Both the position numbers and the translations under genes were made by a program. Below, piece after piece: positions 38,471 through 46,051 of a stretch of 64,000 nt of DNA. Position 1 is the stretch's first letter, and the number at the start of each line of letters is the position of its first letter. The DNA comes from Bacteroidota bacterium (GTDB taxonomy: Bacteria; Bacteroidota; Bacteroidia; Flavobacteriales_E; Vicingaceae): contig JABFGJ010000012.1 in assembly GCA_013112545.1 (NCBI GenBank), positions 1-64,000 on the forward strand, in the 5' to 3' direction. The notes beneath the pieces were generated by a model. The model had not been told where the DNA came from. It saw only the letters and a program-made list of their open reading frames with translations, and ran no database searches.

Positions 38471-39304
38471 TTATATCTTTAAAGGTTTATTATTTACAAA
38501 GTATGATAAACTGCATTTATAATGAAATTTTTGAGGAATATGTCCTACACCTCGACTTGAATCAGCAGTTTCAACAAAATGATTCTGCAATTTATAGAAA
38601 AACGGCTCATAATTCTTTTTCTCTTCTTTATTTTCTTCTAAAAACTTTAAGAGCCAAAAGGTAAAATCAAAGATATTTTGCACCATGTCTATTCTTGCCC
38701 AATTCAATTTTCCAACAGCAGCTATCATAAAGGTTTCTGGATATTCATTTGAGTTTAATTCAATTTTCAATTTATTATTGTAATACTTTATGAGTTGCTC
38801 ATAGGCGTTTTCCCCATTATCTATCAAACCAAAATCATTATCCATTATTAATTTTTTATCCGAACCATATCCTCCTGCATAGCAAGAATCAATAACACAA
38901 AACAATTTAGAATCTATATGAAAATCTTTAAGCCAATTTTTGAACTCATTTTCAAAAAGCATCTGGTCGTAAAGATTAAAAAAAGTGAACTCACCTTTTT
39001 CTTTTCCGTCCATACTAAAGCTATGCCCTGCAAAATATAAAAATAGAAATATGGGTTCCGAATTGGGCAAATTGGATAATCGTGCATAATGCTTCATTCT
39101 AATGTCTATATCATGAAAAACGGCTTCTTTGCCAACATAAACATCAATTCTATTATCGGGAATTGTAGAAAAATCAAGTAAGTGTCTATGAATCTTTTCA
39201 GCACTGTTTTTCGCAGAAGGAGTAATCATACTTACTCCATAATGTTTAGGATTCACTTCATCTACACCAACTAATATCGCGTATCCTTTCATTTCTTCTA
39301 CCAT
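38471..39304 (-). CDS. Caspase-like (peptidase C14 / metacaspase-type) protein
   Basis: Caspase-fold cysteine peptidase of 277 aa. GYAILVGVDEVNPKHYG at the N-terminus is the usual first strand of prokaryotic caspase homologues. The catalytic His is H94 in FLYFAGHSF and the catalytic Cys C141 in VIDSCYAGG (family pattern DxCxSGG), 47 residues apart. No signal peptide and no extra C-terminal repeats, so it is a bare protease domain plus a helical tail of about 100 residues. It lies in one operon with two TPR histidine kinases and two DNA-binding regulators. ATG 39304 is inside a duplicated leader; Met5 (39292) is an alternative start. Target unknown. Confidence 0.8.
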   Translation of the reverse strand: MVEEMKGYAILVGVDEVNPKHYGVSMITPSAKNSAEKIHRHLLDFSTIPDNRIDVYVGKEAVFHDIDIRMKHYARLSNLPNSEPIFLFLYFAGHSFSMDGKEKGEFTFFNLYDQMLFENEFKNWLKDFHIDSKLFCVIDSCYAGGYGSDKKLIMDNDFGLIDNGENAYEQLIKYYNNKLKIELNSNEYPETFMIAAVGKLNWARIDMVQNIFDFTFWLLKFLEENKEEKKNYEPFFYKLQNHFVETADSSRGVGHIPQKFHYKCSLSYFVNNKPLKI

Positions 39305-39350
39305 TTATACATCCATTATTTCAATTATATAAAAGCTAATATAGGGCTTT
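39299..39350 (-). repeat. Duplicated leader, copy A (before the caspase-like gene)
   Basis: 52 nt covering the caspase start codon and its upstream region. The same sequence recurs at 41598-41650 with about 48 of 53 aligned positions identical. It contains TTAGCTTTTA, one mismatch from TAnnTTTG, so it may carry a promoter, and an AAAGC/GCTTT mini-hairpin. Confidence 0.7.
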
Positions 39351-39355
39351 AGTTT

Positions 39356-41203
39356 TCATTTGCCTTGTTGATTTAATTCAACAATAAAAATAGAGCCTCT
39401 TCCTTTTTCGGCATCAACATGTAGGCTTCCATTCATTTTTTTAACCCTTGCTTTTATGTTTTCCAAACCAATTCCCTGTTTTACTTCTTTTGGGTTAAAG
39501 CCTTTCCCATTGTCTTCATAGATTAGATTAAATGTAGTTCCATCAGAGTTAGTTTGCACGCTTATTTCACTGGCATTTGCGTGTTTTAATGTATTGCTTA
39601 CCAACTCTTGCACAATGCGATACAAACCCAAAATGGCCGACTGGTCTAATAAAGCTATGTCTTGATGCAAATAGACTTTCAATTGTATTCCACTTGTTCG
39701 TTCTATGGTTTGTTTCAATTGAAGGAGTGCTTCATTCAGCCCATATTTTTGAAGCAAGCCACTAGATAAATTATGAGCAATGCTTCTAACCTCATTTACA
39801 GCTTCATCAACAATGGCTAAATCTTCTTTTCCAACCGAATTCTCTGGTCGCCTTAGCGAAAGTTTTAGTGCAGCCAAAGTGCCCCCTAAGCGATCGTGCA
39901 AATCTTGAGCGATCCGTTCTCGCTCTTTTTCTTGTCCTTTCAGCATAGCTGAGTATGTGCTCGATTCTTGAATCGCCATCATCTCGTCCAGTTGGTTTTC
40001 TTTAATTTTCAAATCCAACTGCACCAATTTTCGTTTGTTTTTGACTGAATAATAAATGGCCAATAAGCTGATTGCAACAATTGCAAAAACGACTAATATA
40101 ATAGCAATATACAAGTCTTTGGTTTTGTTGGCTAAGCTTAAATTGGTCGCTTTTTCTTCAACTAATTCGAGGGCGGCTTGTTTTTTTTCTACTTGGTATT
40201 TCGCTTCTATTTCCTGAATGTTCTTATTGGTTTGCATTTCAATTACCGAATCATTCAAGTTATAATACTTTGCATTATACTTTAAGGCTGAATCATTCTC
40301 GCCAATTAATAAATAGTATTTAAAAAAGCCATATTGAATATTCTTTCTAATGTCTAAAGTAGAAGAGTATGAACTTAACGAGTCTGCATATTTTAAATTT
40401 TTAAATGCTTTTTTATATTCTTTAGCAGATAATAAAATTTCAGCCTTTTTATAATAAGTCCAAGTTGAAGATTGAAAATCTCTATTTTCGAGGCTAATGC
40501 TAATCGCAGAATCTAAAAACAACAAGGCTTTGTTATTTTTATTTTCATACTGATAAACAGATGCAATATTTCCATACATTTTAGCCTTCATCATCAAATA
40601 ATTTTCTGGTGCACCAGCCAAATCTTGAAGACCAAGTTCAAAGTATTTTATAGCAGAATCCAATTGTAGTTCAGCCAAAAAGCTCAAAGCCATCGTATTG
40701 CGATTATTAGCAAAAACCCATCTATCTACTTTGGCCAACTTTAACCACAAGAAATTTTCTTTTAGATAATCTCTGCACTTATCGTAATCATTTGTAGCGT
40801 AATATATGTTTGCAAATTTGACATAGGTTTGTCCAATCAAAAACGTATCCTTCATTTGTTGCCTAAGCTTTAAACAAGCCAAGTTGTACTTTAATGATTT
40901 TTCGAAATCCCCTTTATTGTAAAAAATATTAGCTTGAACAGAATTTATATTGGATAATACCAAAGTGTCAATCGGCTCTTTTATCAAATGAAATAAACTT
41001 GAGTTAATTGTTTCAGCGCTATCTATATCAGAACTTGTTAAAGCATGCGCTTCTTTATTTAGCGAATCAAGTCTTTCCCAGTGTTCTTTATCAATTTCTT
41101 GAGAGAATGAATTTAATCCTAGCAGCAAAAGCCCCAATAAAAATTGGGGCTTTAAACTTTTTATATTAAAAAAAGGATACAAATTAATCTTTAGGATTTT
41201 CAA
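39356..41203 (-). CDS. TPR sensor histidine kinase (HisKA_3), copy B
   Basis: Same layout as the kinase at 36326: signal sequence (FLLGLLLLGLNSFS, cleavage before Q), TPR region, transmembrane helix (YIAIILVVFAIVAISLLAIY), coiled coil, phosphoacceptor H436 in AQDLHDRLGG, and HATPase with QELVSNTLKHANAS and GIGLENI. From about residue 335 onward roughly 95 percent of residues match copy A; the sensor half has diverged. The start is TTG and lies 20 nt inside the upstream 127-aa gene. No response regulator follows directly; the caspase-like gene comes next. Confidence 0.88.
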   Translation of the reverse strand: MKILKINLYPFFNIKSLKPQFLLGLLLLGLNSFSQEIDKEHWERLDSLNKEAHALTSSDIDSAETINSSLFHLIKEPIDTLVLSNINSVQANIFYNKGDFEKSLKYNLACLKLRQQMKDTFLIGQTYVKFANIYYATNDYDKCRDYLKENFLWLKLAKVDRWVFANNRNTMALSFLAELQLDSAIKYFELGLQDLAGAPENYLMMKAKMYGNIASVYQYENKNNKALLFLDSAISISLENRDFQSSTWTYYKKAEILLSAKEYKKAFKNLKYADSLSSYSSTLDIRKNIQYGFFKYYLLIGENDSALKYNAKYYNLNDSVIEMQTNKNIQEIEAKYQVEKKQAALELVEEKATNLSLANKTKDLYIAIILVVFAIVAISLLAIYYSVKNKRKLVQLDLKIKENQLDEMMAIQESSTYSAMLKGQEKERERIAQDLHDRLGGTLAALKLSLRRPENSVGKEDLAIVDEAVNEVRSIAHNLSSGLLQKYGLNEALLQLKQTIERTSGIQLKVYLHQDIALLDQSAILGLYRIVQELVSNTLKHANASEISVQTNSDGTTFNLIYEDNGKGFNPKEVKQGIGLENIKARVKKMNGSLHVDAEKGRGSIFIVELNQQGK

Positions 41204-41567
41204 CCTGTCCTTTTATTGGAACTGCTTTAACAGGTGTACTCACTCCTGTAAAACCCTTAATTATAAGAACAATTGCCCCATTAATGATATTTGGATCTTT
41301 ATCAAATTTTAGTACTGAATTTCCTGTTTCTCCTTTGGTTACATAAAAAACATTATCATTCCCGCTCGATGTAGTTACCTCAATCGCCATAACTTGTGCT
41401 ATATTTATAATGTCATTATCAATTAAATATTGATTTATATTATCAGGCATAGTTAGCATTGAATATCTTTCAATACTTATTATTTCAAAATATCCTTCAC
41501 TTTGGATAATTGCATCAACTTTTTCACCGCATTTATGTTCACCAATTATTTCTATTTCCCAACTCAT
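41184..41567 (-). CDS. Small protein of unknown function before kinase copy B
   Basis: 127 aa, soluble, no recognised family. It begins MSWEIEIIGEHKCGEKVDAI and ends in a Pro/Lys-rich tail. Its middle (MPDNINQYLI, AQVMAIEV) resembles the 115-aa protein at 38121, which holds the same position before kinase copy A. It overlaps the kinase gene by 20 nt, suggesting coupled translation. The degraded leader copy lies 31 nt upstream. Confidence 0.55.
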   Translation of the reverse strand: MSWEIEIIGEHKCGEKVDAIIQSEGYFEIISIERYSMLTMPDNINQYLIDNDIINIAQVMAIEVTTSSGNDNVFYVTKGETGNSVLKFDKDPNIINGAIVLIIKGFTGVSTPVKAVPIKGQVENPKD

Positions 41568-41597
41568 CTTATTTATTTTAGTTTAAACTTATTTAAT

Positions 41598-41650
41598 TAC
41601 CATTTATACATCCATTGTTTCAGCTTTATAAAAGCTAATATAAGGGCTTT
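41598..41650 (-). repeat. Duplicated leader, copy B, with a vestigial caspase start
   Basis: Nearly identical to 39299-39350 (about four substitutions and one 1-nt indel). It retains ATGGTA, the first two codons of the caspase-like gene, but then runs ATT AAA TAA, a five-codon dead end (41589-41603). It thus marks the place where a second caspase copy has been lost. Confidence 0.65.
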
Positions 41651-41793
41651 TTCTAATTTCCCCATATTGGTGTTTTGTTCTCTGTTCAAGTTATAGTCCA
41701 TTTTTTTATTCTTTCACATAACAAAGTTGGATATTCAATTTGCCACTTAAGTCATTATAAACCGTGAATTGCTTCTACTTATTTCTAAGTATT

Positions 41794-42312
41794 TTAAGCC
41801 ATTCTCAATATTCTTTCTGGCTTAGACTCTAGGTCGAACAAATTCATATTCAACACCTTACTTTCGCTAGCGTGCGTTTTGGTTCTAACACATAAATCGC
41901 TCATGGAAATCACAGATAACTCTGTTTCAAACTCCTCTTGAAAAGCTTTTAGCTCTAATAAGATGTCCTCTCTTTTAATACAGGTATCATAAAAATGAAA
42001 ATAATTGGTATCTGATATAAAGGCCTTAGTTCGCTCTCTAAAATCGCTACAATAGACTATTTCTAATTTCCCTTTTCTGATATATGATAAATGTCTGTAT
42101 TCTTCTATTCGCTCTTTAATTTCCGACCAATTTGCACCTGCGCCAATAAACACATCTTCATATGTCGAAATGCAATCTATTTTGGACTTTAATAAAATTG
42201 CCTTAGAAACAATCTGATAATTTGAAATGGATCTAAAAGAGCTTTCAAACTCTTTCATTTCATTCACAACAATCATCATTCTATAAGTTTTATTTCTTTC
42301 TAAAGTTTCCAT
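41794..42312 (-). CDS. Hypothetical protein upstream of the kinase/caspase cassette
   Basis: 172-aa soluble protein, no signal peptide, transmembrane helix or recognised motif. Charged and Tyr-rich (KGKLEIVYCSDFRERTKAF, ERIEEYRHLSY). It is separated from the 127-aa gene by 226 nt containing the vestigial leader, and is divergent from the T9SS cargo genes on its other side. It may be the first gene of the signalling cluster, but nothing in the sequence proves this. Confidence 0.55.
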   Translation of the reverse strand: METLERNKTYRMMIVVNEMKEFESSFRSISNYQIVSKAILLKSKIDCISTYEDVFIGAGANWSEIKERIEEYRHLSYIRKGKLEIVYCSDFRERTKAFISDTNYFHFYDTCIKREDILLELKAFQEEFETELSVISMSDLCVRTKTHASESKVLNMNLFDLESKPERILRMA

Positions 42313-42389
42313 GTGTATTGTTTTAATATTACCCTACAAAGATGTGACGCTCAATTAAAAGAAAGCTCATTAAAAAAAGGTAAATTTGA

Positions 42390-42407
42390 CTACTGATTAT
42401 TAAGTAT
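42390..42407. promoter_or_regulatory. Degenerate copy of the ATACT-AGTAT palindrome
   Basis: CTACTGATTATTAAGTAT matches the 31443-31460 site at 14 of 18 positions, 90 nt before the first T9SS cargo gene. A half-site TTAAGTAT also occurs at 44182-44189 before the second one. Confidence 0.25.
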
Positions 42408-42496
42408 TTTATTTCTAGTCCAATGAATCGTTGATTGGAATAGGCAACACTGACTAATTTATTAGTGTCTTTAAACTAAACTAAAAAACAATTATC

Positions 42497-44134
42497 ATGT
42501 ACTTTAGAAAACTACTATTTGCAAGCTTAAATTTTATTTGCATTGCATCCTTTGCGCAAACTTTTACTTATTTAGATGTTGGAAATTCCAAATCGATAAT
42601 CTATTCGGATGGGAATTTATTCCAAGACATGGCAAATTCTAATGCTGGCTTAGAAATCCCAAAAAATTCAAACAAACACAGTATTTATGCTTCTGCAATA
42701 TGGTTAAGTGCAACCAGCCAGCGAAATGGCATTCCTTATATTTCTTCGGCTTACGAAACATTTGGTTTTGAAAATAAGTTTCAAGTTGGGCCTGTTGACA
42801 TCGTGAATCAAGTGGGAGATCAATCTATGCAATTTCAAACTTTATGGAATGTAAAAAAGAGTGAAATAAACAATCACATTCTAAATTGGAATAATCCAAA
42901 TTATACTACTCCTAGTGGAATAGCTAGCTGGCCAGGAAATGGGAACGCTAATACAGCCCAAAACTTAGCACCTTTTGCCGATTTAGATGGAGATAATCTA
43001 TATGAGCCGCAGTCTGGGGAGTACCCGATAATAAAAGGCGACCAGGCTGTTTACCTTATTGTAAACGATTATAGAGCAGAAGACACCGTTTTTAATTTGG
43101 GGAATATTCAGGCAATTTATGCCCCTTTAAAAGTAGAAATGCACCTCATGCTATATGCATTCAATAGCCCAATCCCTGCAATTTCCAACACCATTTTTGT
43201 TGAAGCTACCATTTATAATCGCTCAAACGCAAGCATAGACGATCATCAAGATTTAAGATTTTCGGTTTTTGCCGATTTCGACTTGGGCAACCCCATTGAT
43301 GACTATGTTGGCAGCTCGCAAAGTAAAAACATGTTTTATGCATACAATGCTGATTTGTTTGATGAAAACTTTGGAGGAAACTCTGGTTATGGAAATCAAC
43401 TTGCAACACAAGGTGTTAAATTTTTAGACTACGGTTTAAACCATGCTGTATATTATAACATTGGAAGTCAATGGAATGGAGATCCTACAAATCCAAAAGA
43501 TTTTTCAAATTATCAACGTGGAAAATGGAGAAATGGCAATCAGATTCTTAAAGGCGGCGACGGTTATAATTCAGCTTGTGTCAATCCGAATTCTCCTGTT
43601 AAGATAATGTATGACGGAAACCCTAATGCTGCAAACCTCAACGGAGAATGGACAGAAATAAGCCCTTGCTTAACTAATTCTGGAAATAGCAATGCACCTG
43701 GTGATCGGCGTATGGTTGGCGGTCCTTCTGTTCCACAGCAACTTTTACATGGCAACAGCCTAAAAGTTAATTTTGCTTATGTATTTGCCCAAGATAATTC
43801 TGTAAGTACTAGCGTAGGCAGTCCTGTCGGAAAATTATTTGCTGTTGCCGATACAGTCCAATCTTTTTTTGACAATACAATTACTCAGGTTGATCAGTTG
43901 GATGCAAAACCCTTAGAATTTACGATTTATCCAAATCCGGCTAACAATTGGGTACAAATAAATACAAAAAGCAAAAACTTCGAAATTGAAGTATTGGATA
44001 TAAAAGGAAGTGTTCTTATGAAAGATAAAAACAAAACGAACCTTGATTTTTCAGCTTTAAAGAATGGAATTTACTTTGTTCGAATAAAAGACAAAGGTTC
44101 AGTTCAAACTAAAAAATTGATACTCTCCAGATAA
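42497..44134 (+). CDS. Secreted protein with type IX secretion (type A) sorting domain, paralogue 1
   Basis: Signal peptide (LLFASLNFICIASFA, cleavage before Q), a body of about 440 residues of unassigned beta-rich sequence (YLDVGNSKSIIYSDGNLFQD, ADLDGDNLYEPQSGEYP with a calcium-like Asp motif), and a C-terminal type A sorting domain (FTIYPNPANNWVQI, GIYFVRIKD, TKKLIL) that directs export by the T9SS. 545 aa. The body is homologous to the next gene throughout, so the two are a tandem duplication. No catalytic motif was found. A cell-surface or secreted role is inferred. Confidence 0.85.
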   Translation: MYFRKLLFASLNFICIASFAQTFTYLDVGNSKSIIYSDGNLFQDMANSNAGLEIPKNSNKHSIYASAIWLSATSQRNGIPYISSAYETFGFENKFQVGPVDIVNQVGDQSMQFQTLWNVKKSEINNHILNWNNPNYTTPSGIASWPGNGNANTAQNLAPFADLDGDNLYEPQSGEYPIIKGDQAVYLIVNDYRAEDTVFNLGNIQAIYAPLKVEMHLMLYAFNSPIPAISNTIFVEATIYNRSNASIDDHQDLRFSVFADFDLGNPIDDYVGSSQSKNMFYAYNADLFDENFGGNSGYGNQLATQGVKFLDYGLNHAVYYNIGSQWNGDPTNPKDFSNYQRGKWRNGNQILKGGDGYNSACVNPNSPVKIMYDGNPNAANLNGEWTEISPCLTNSGNSNAPGDRRMVGGPSVPQQLLHGNSLKVNFAYVFAQDNSVSTSVGSPVGKLFAVADTVQSFFDNTITQVDQLDAKPLEFTIYPNPANNWVQINTKSKNFEIEVLDIKGSVLMKDKNKTNLDFSALKNGIYFVRIKDKGSVQTKKLILSR

Positions 44135-44231
44135 GATAATAGCATCACTATTGGTAATCCAAGCATTAATAAAATGATTAGTTAAGTATCATTAATACAA
44201 CCTATAATGTAATCAAACAACTAAAAAAACC

Positions 44232-45923
44232 ATGAATAAGTTAACCTTACTTTTCTGCTTCATATTTTTGGCTTCTCTAAGCTCCTTGGCACAAAGCAAA
44301 GCATATTTAGACATAGGAAATGTGAAAGCTTTGGTAAATTCTAACGGCCTTTTATTTCAGGACGAGACTAATCAAATGGGAAGCTACGAAGTTCCGAAAG
44401 GCTCAGGAATTAATTCAATTAAATCAACTGCATTCTGGATGACCTCTATGGATACCATCAATAATTTAATTCAATACAATTATGGCTTTGATGCTTTTGG
44501 AACTATGGGAAACTTAAATTCAATTCAAACAGGCCCAGTTGATATTGTTCACCAAAAAAAAGATACAAGCAGCCAATTTCAGCGTTTATGGAAAATAAAT
44601 AAATCAGAAATAGATTTTCACATTCAAAATTGGAGCTCTCCAAGTTATACCATTCCAGCATCTATTATGGACTGGCCTGGAAATGGAAATGCCAACACCG
44701 CCAAGATATTGGCTCCTTTCATAGATTTAGATGGAGACAGTATTTACGAACCACAAATGGGTGAATATCCTTTAATTGAAGGCGACCAAGCCATTTATGT
44801 GATTGCAAACAATTTCAATGATAATTTACCAGACACCATTTATGATTACATAAGAGGTGATACAAGTAAGCCTTGGGTTTTTACCGACTCTACTATAAAT
44901 GGCACGCAAAGCCTTACTCAAATTGAAATGCATTTGATGGTTTACGCTTATGCCAATCAGCCAGAAGAAATAAGTAACGCAGTTTTTATTAAGGCAAAAC
45001 TTCACAACAGGTCGAATTCATCGAAAAATGACTATGCTAATTTTAGATTTTCAGTTTTAAGCTATTTTGACCTAGGTTTTTCTAGAGATAATTATTTAGG
45101 AACTGACACAAGCCGAAACATGTATTATTGTTATAATGGCGATAATTATGACGAATCGACCATAAACAATCTCGGTTATGGAAGCAATTTGGGAGTTCAA
45201 GGATTAAAGTTTCTTGATCAAAACATTGCTTCTACTATGCGAGTACCTGTCAACCATAATGCAGTTTCTGGGTATTATGAATTTCCGTTTCATGTTTATA
45301 ATTACCAAAAAAATAATTGGCTCAATGGAGTACCTCTTAGCTATGGAGGTTCTGGGTATTATTATGAACTTAGTTGTGGTGATTCAAGTAAAAACCCAAA
45401 TTTCATTTTCCCGGGCGACCCTACTTTAACTGGTGACACTTCGCAGTGGACCGAGCTAAATCCTTGCTTTGGAGATAGCTCAAAAGCAATTACGCCTGGC
45501 GATAGACGAATGATTGGCAGCCCTGATTTACCGCGTAATTTTTTACATAAGTCCAGCATGGAATTTAACTTCGCTTATGTTTTTGCTCGGGATTCTAGCA
45601 GCAATATTGGTTCTGTTACAGCATTGCAAATAGCGGCGGATACTGTACAAGCATTTTTTAACAAAAAGACTAATGGAATTCAAAAAGTATTAAAAAGCAG
45701 AACAGAATTCACGATTTATCCAAATCCGGCTAATAATTGGGTACAAATAAGTACAAAAAGCAAAAACTTCGAAATTGAAGTGTTGGATATGAAAGGAAGC
45801 GTTTTATATAGAAAAACTAACAGCTTACAAATAGATGTATCTAATTTTCACAGTGGGATTTATTTTATAAGGTTAATCGAAGAAAATCAAATTCAAACTA
45901 AAAAACTTGTTATAGCTAAATAA
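44232..45923 (+). CDS. Secreted protein with type IX secretion (type A) sorting domain, paralogue 2
   Basis: 563-aa paralogue of the upstream gene: signal peptide (LLFCFIFLASLSSLA), YLDIGNVKALVNSNGLLFQD, WPGNGNANTAKILAPF and FIDLDGDSIYEPQMGEYP match the first protein, and the sorting domain FTIYPNPANNWVQIST ends the protein. The body has diverged substantially from paralogue 1, but the segment coding for the start of the sorting domain is nearly identical at nucleotide level. The 97-nt gap between the two shows no terminator. Confidence 0.85.
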   Translation: MNKLTLLFCFIFLASLSSLAQSKAYLDIGNVKALVNSNGLLFQDETNQMGSYEVPKGSGINSIKSTAFWMTSMDTINNLIQYNYGFDAFGTMGNLNSIQTGPVDIVHQKKDTSSQFQRLWKINKSEIDFHIQNWSSPSYTIPASIMDWPGNGNANTAKILAPFIDLDGDSIYEPQMGEYPLIEGDQAIYVIANNFNDNLPDTIYDYIRGDTSKPWVFTDSTINGTQSLTQIEMHLMVYAYANQPEEISNAVFIKAKLHNRSNSSKNDYANFRFSVLSYFDLGFSRDNYLGTDTSRNMYYCYNGDNYDESTINNLGYGSNLGVQGLKFLDQNIASTMRVPVNHNAVSGYYEFPFHVYNYQKNNWLNGVPLSYGGSGYYYELSCGDSSKNPNFIFPGDPTLTGDTSQWTELNPCFGDSSKAITPGDRRMIGSPDLPRNFLHKSSMEFNFAYVFARDSSSNIGSVTALQIAADTVQAFFNKKTNGIQKVLKSRTEFTIYPNPANNWVQISTKSKNFEIEVLDMKGSVLYRKTNSLQIDVSNFHSGIYFIRLIEENQIQTKKLVIAK

Positions 45924-46019
45924 AGCTTTTCGTTTTTTGTAAGGCTCAAGTTGAATTTGATGTTTTACTTGATCCTTTTTTTGCTTCATTCATCATTAGC
46001 TTATTCCTAGTATAAAAAT

Positions 46020-46027
46020 TACTTTTG
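46020..46027 (+). promoter_or_regulatory. Candidate -7 element of leuS
   Basis: TACTTTTG fits TAnnTTTG exactly, 24 nt before the ATG. No clear -33 TTG at the usual distance. Confidence 0.4.
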
Positions 46028-46051
46028 CGCTCTTAATTCGGAATAAAAAAG

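Noticed and set aside
41184-41203. The 127-aa gene and kinase copy B as one frameshifted gene
   Set aside because: Each protein is complete: the kinase has its own signal peptide from a TTG start, and kinase copy A is likewise preceded by a separate small gene.
45950-45985. CAAGT/ACTTG hairpin with a T run after the second T9SS gene as terminator
   Set aside because: Only a 5-bp AT-rich stem with a loop of about 15 nt; too weak to call.
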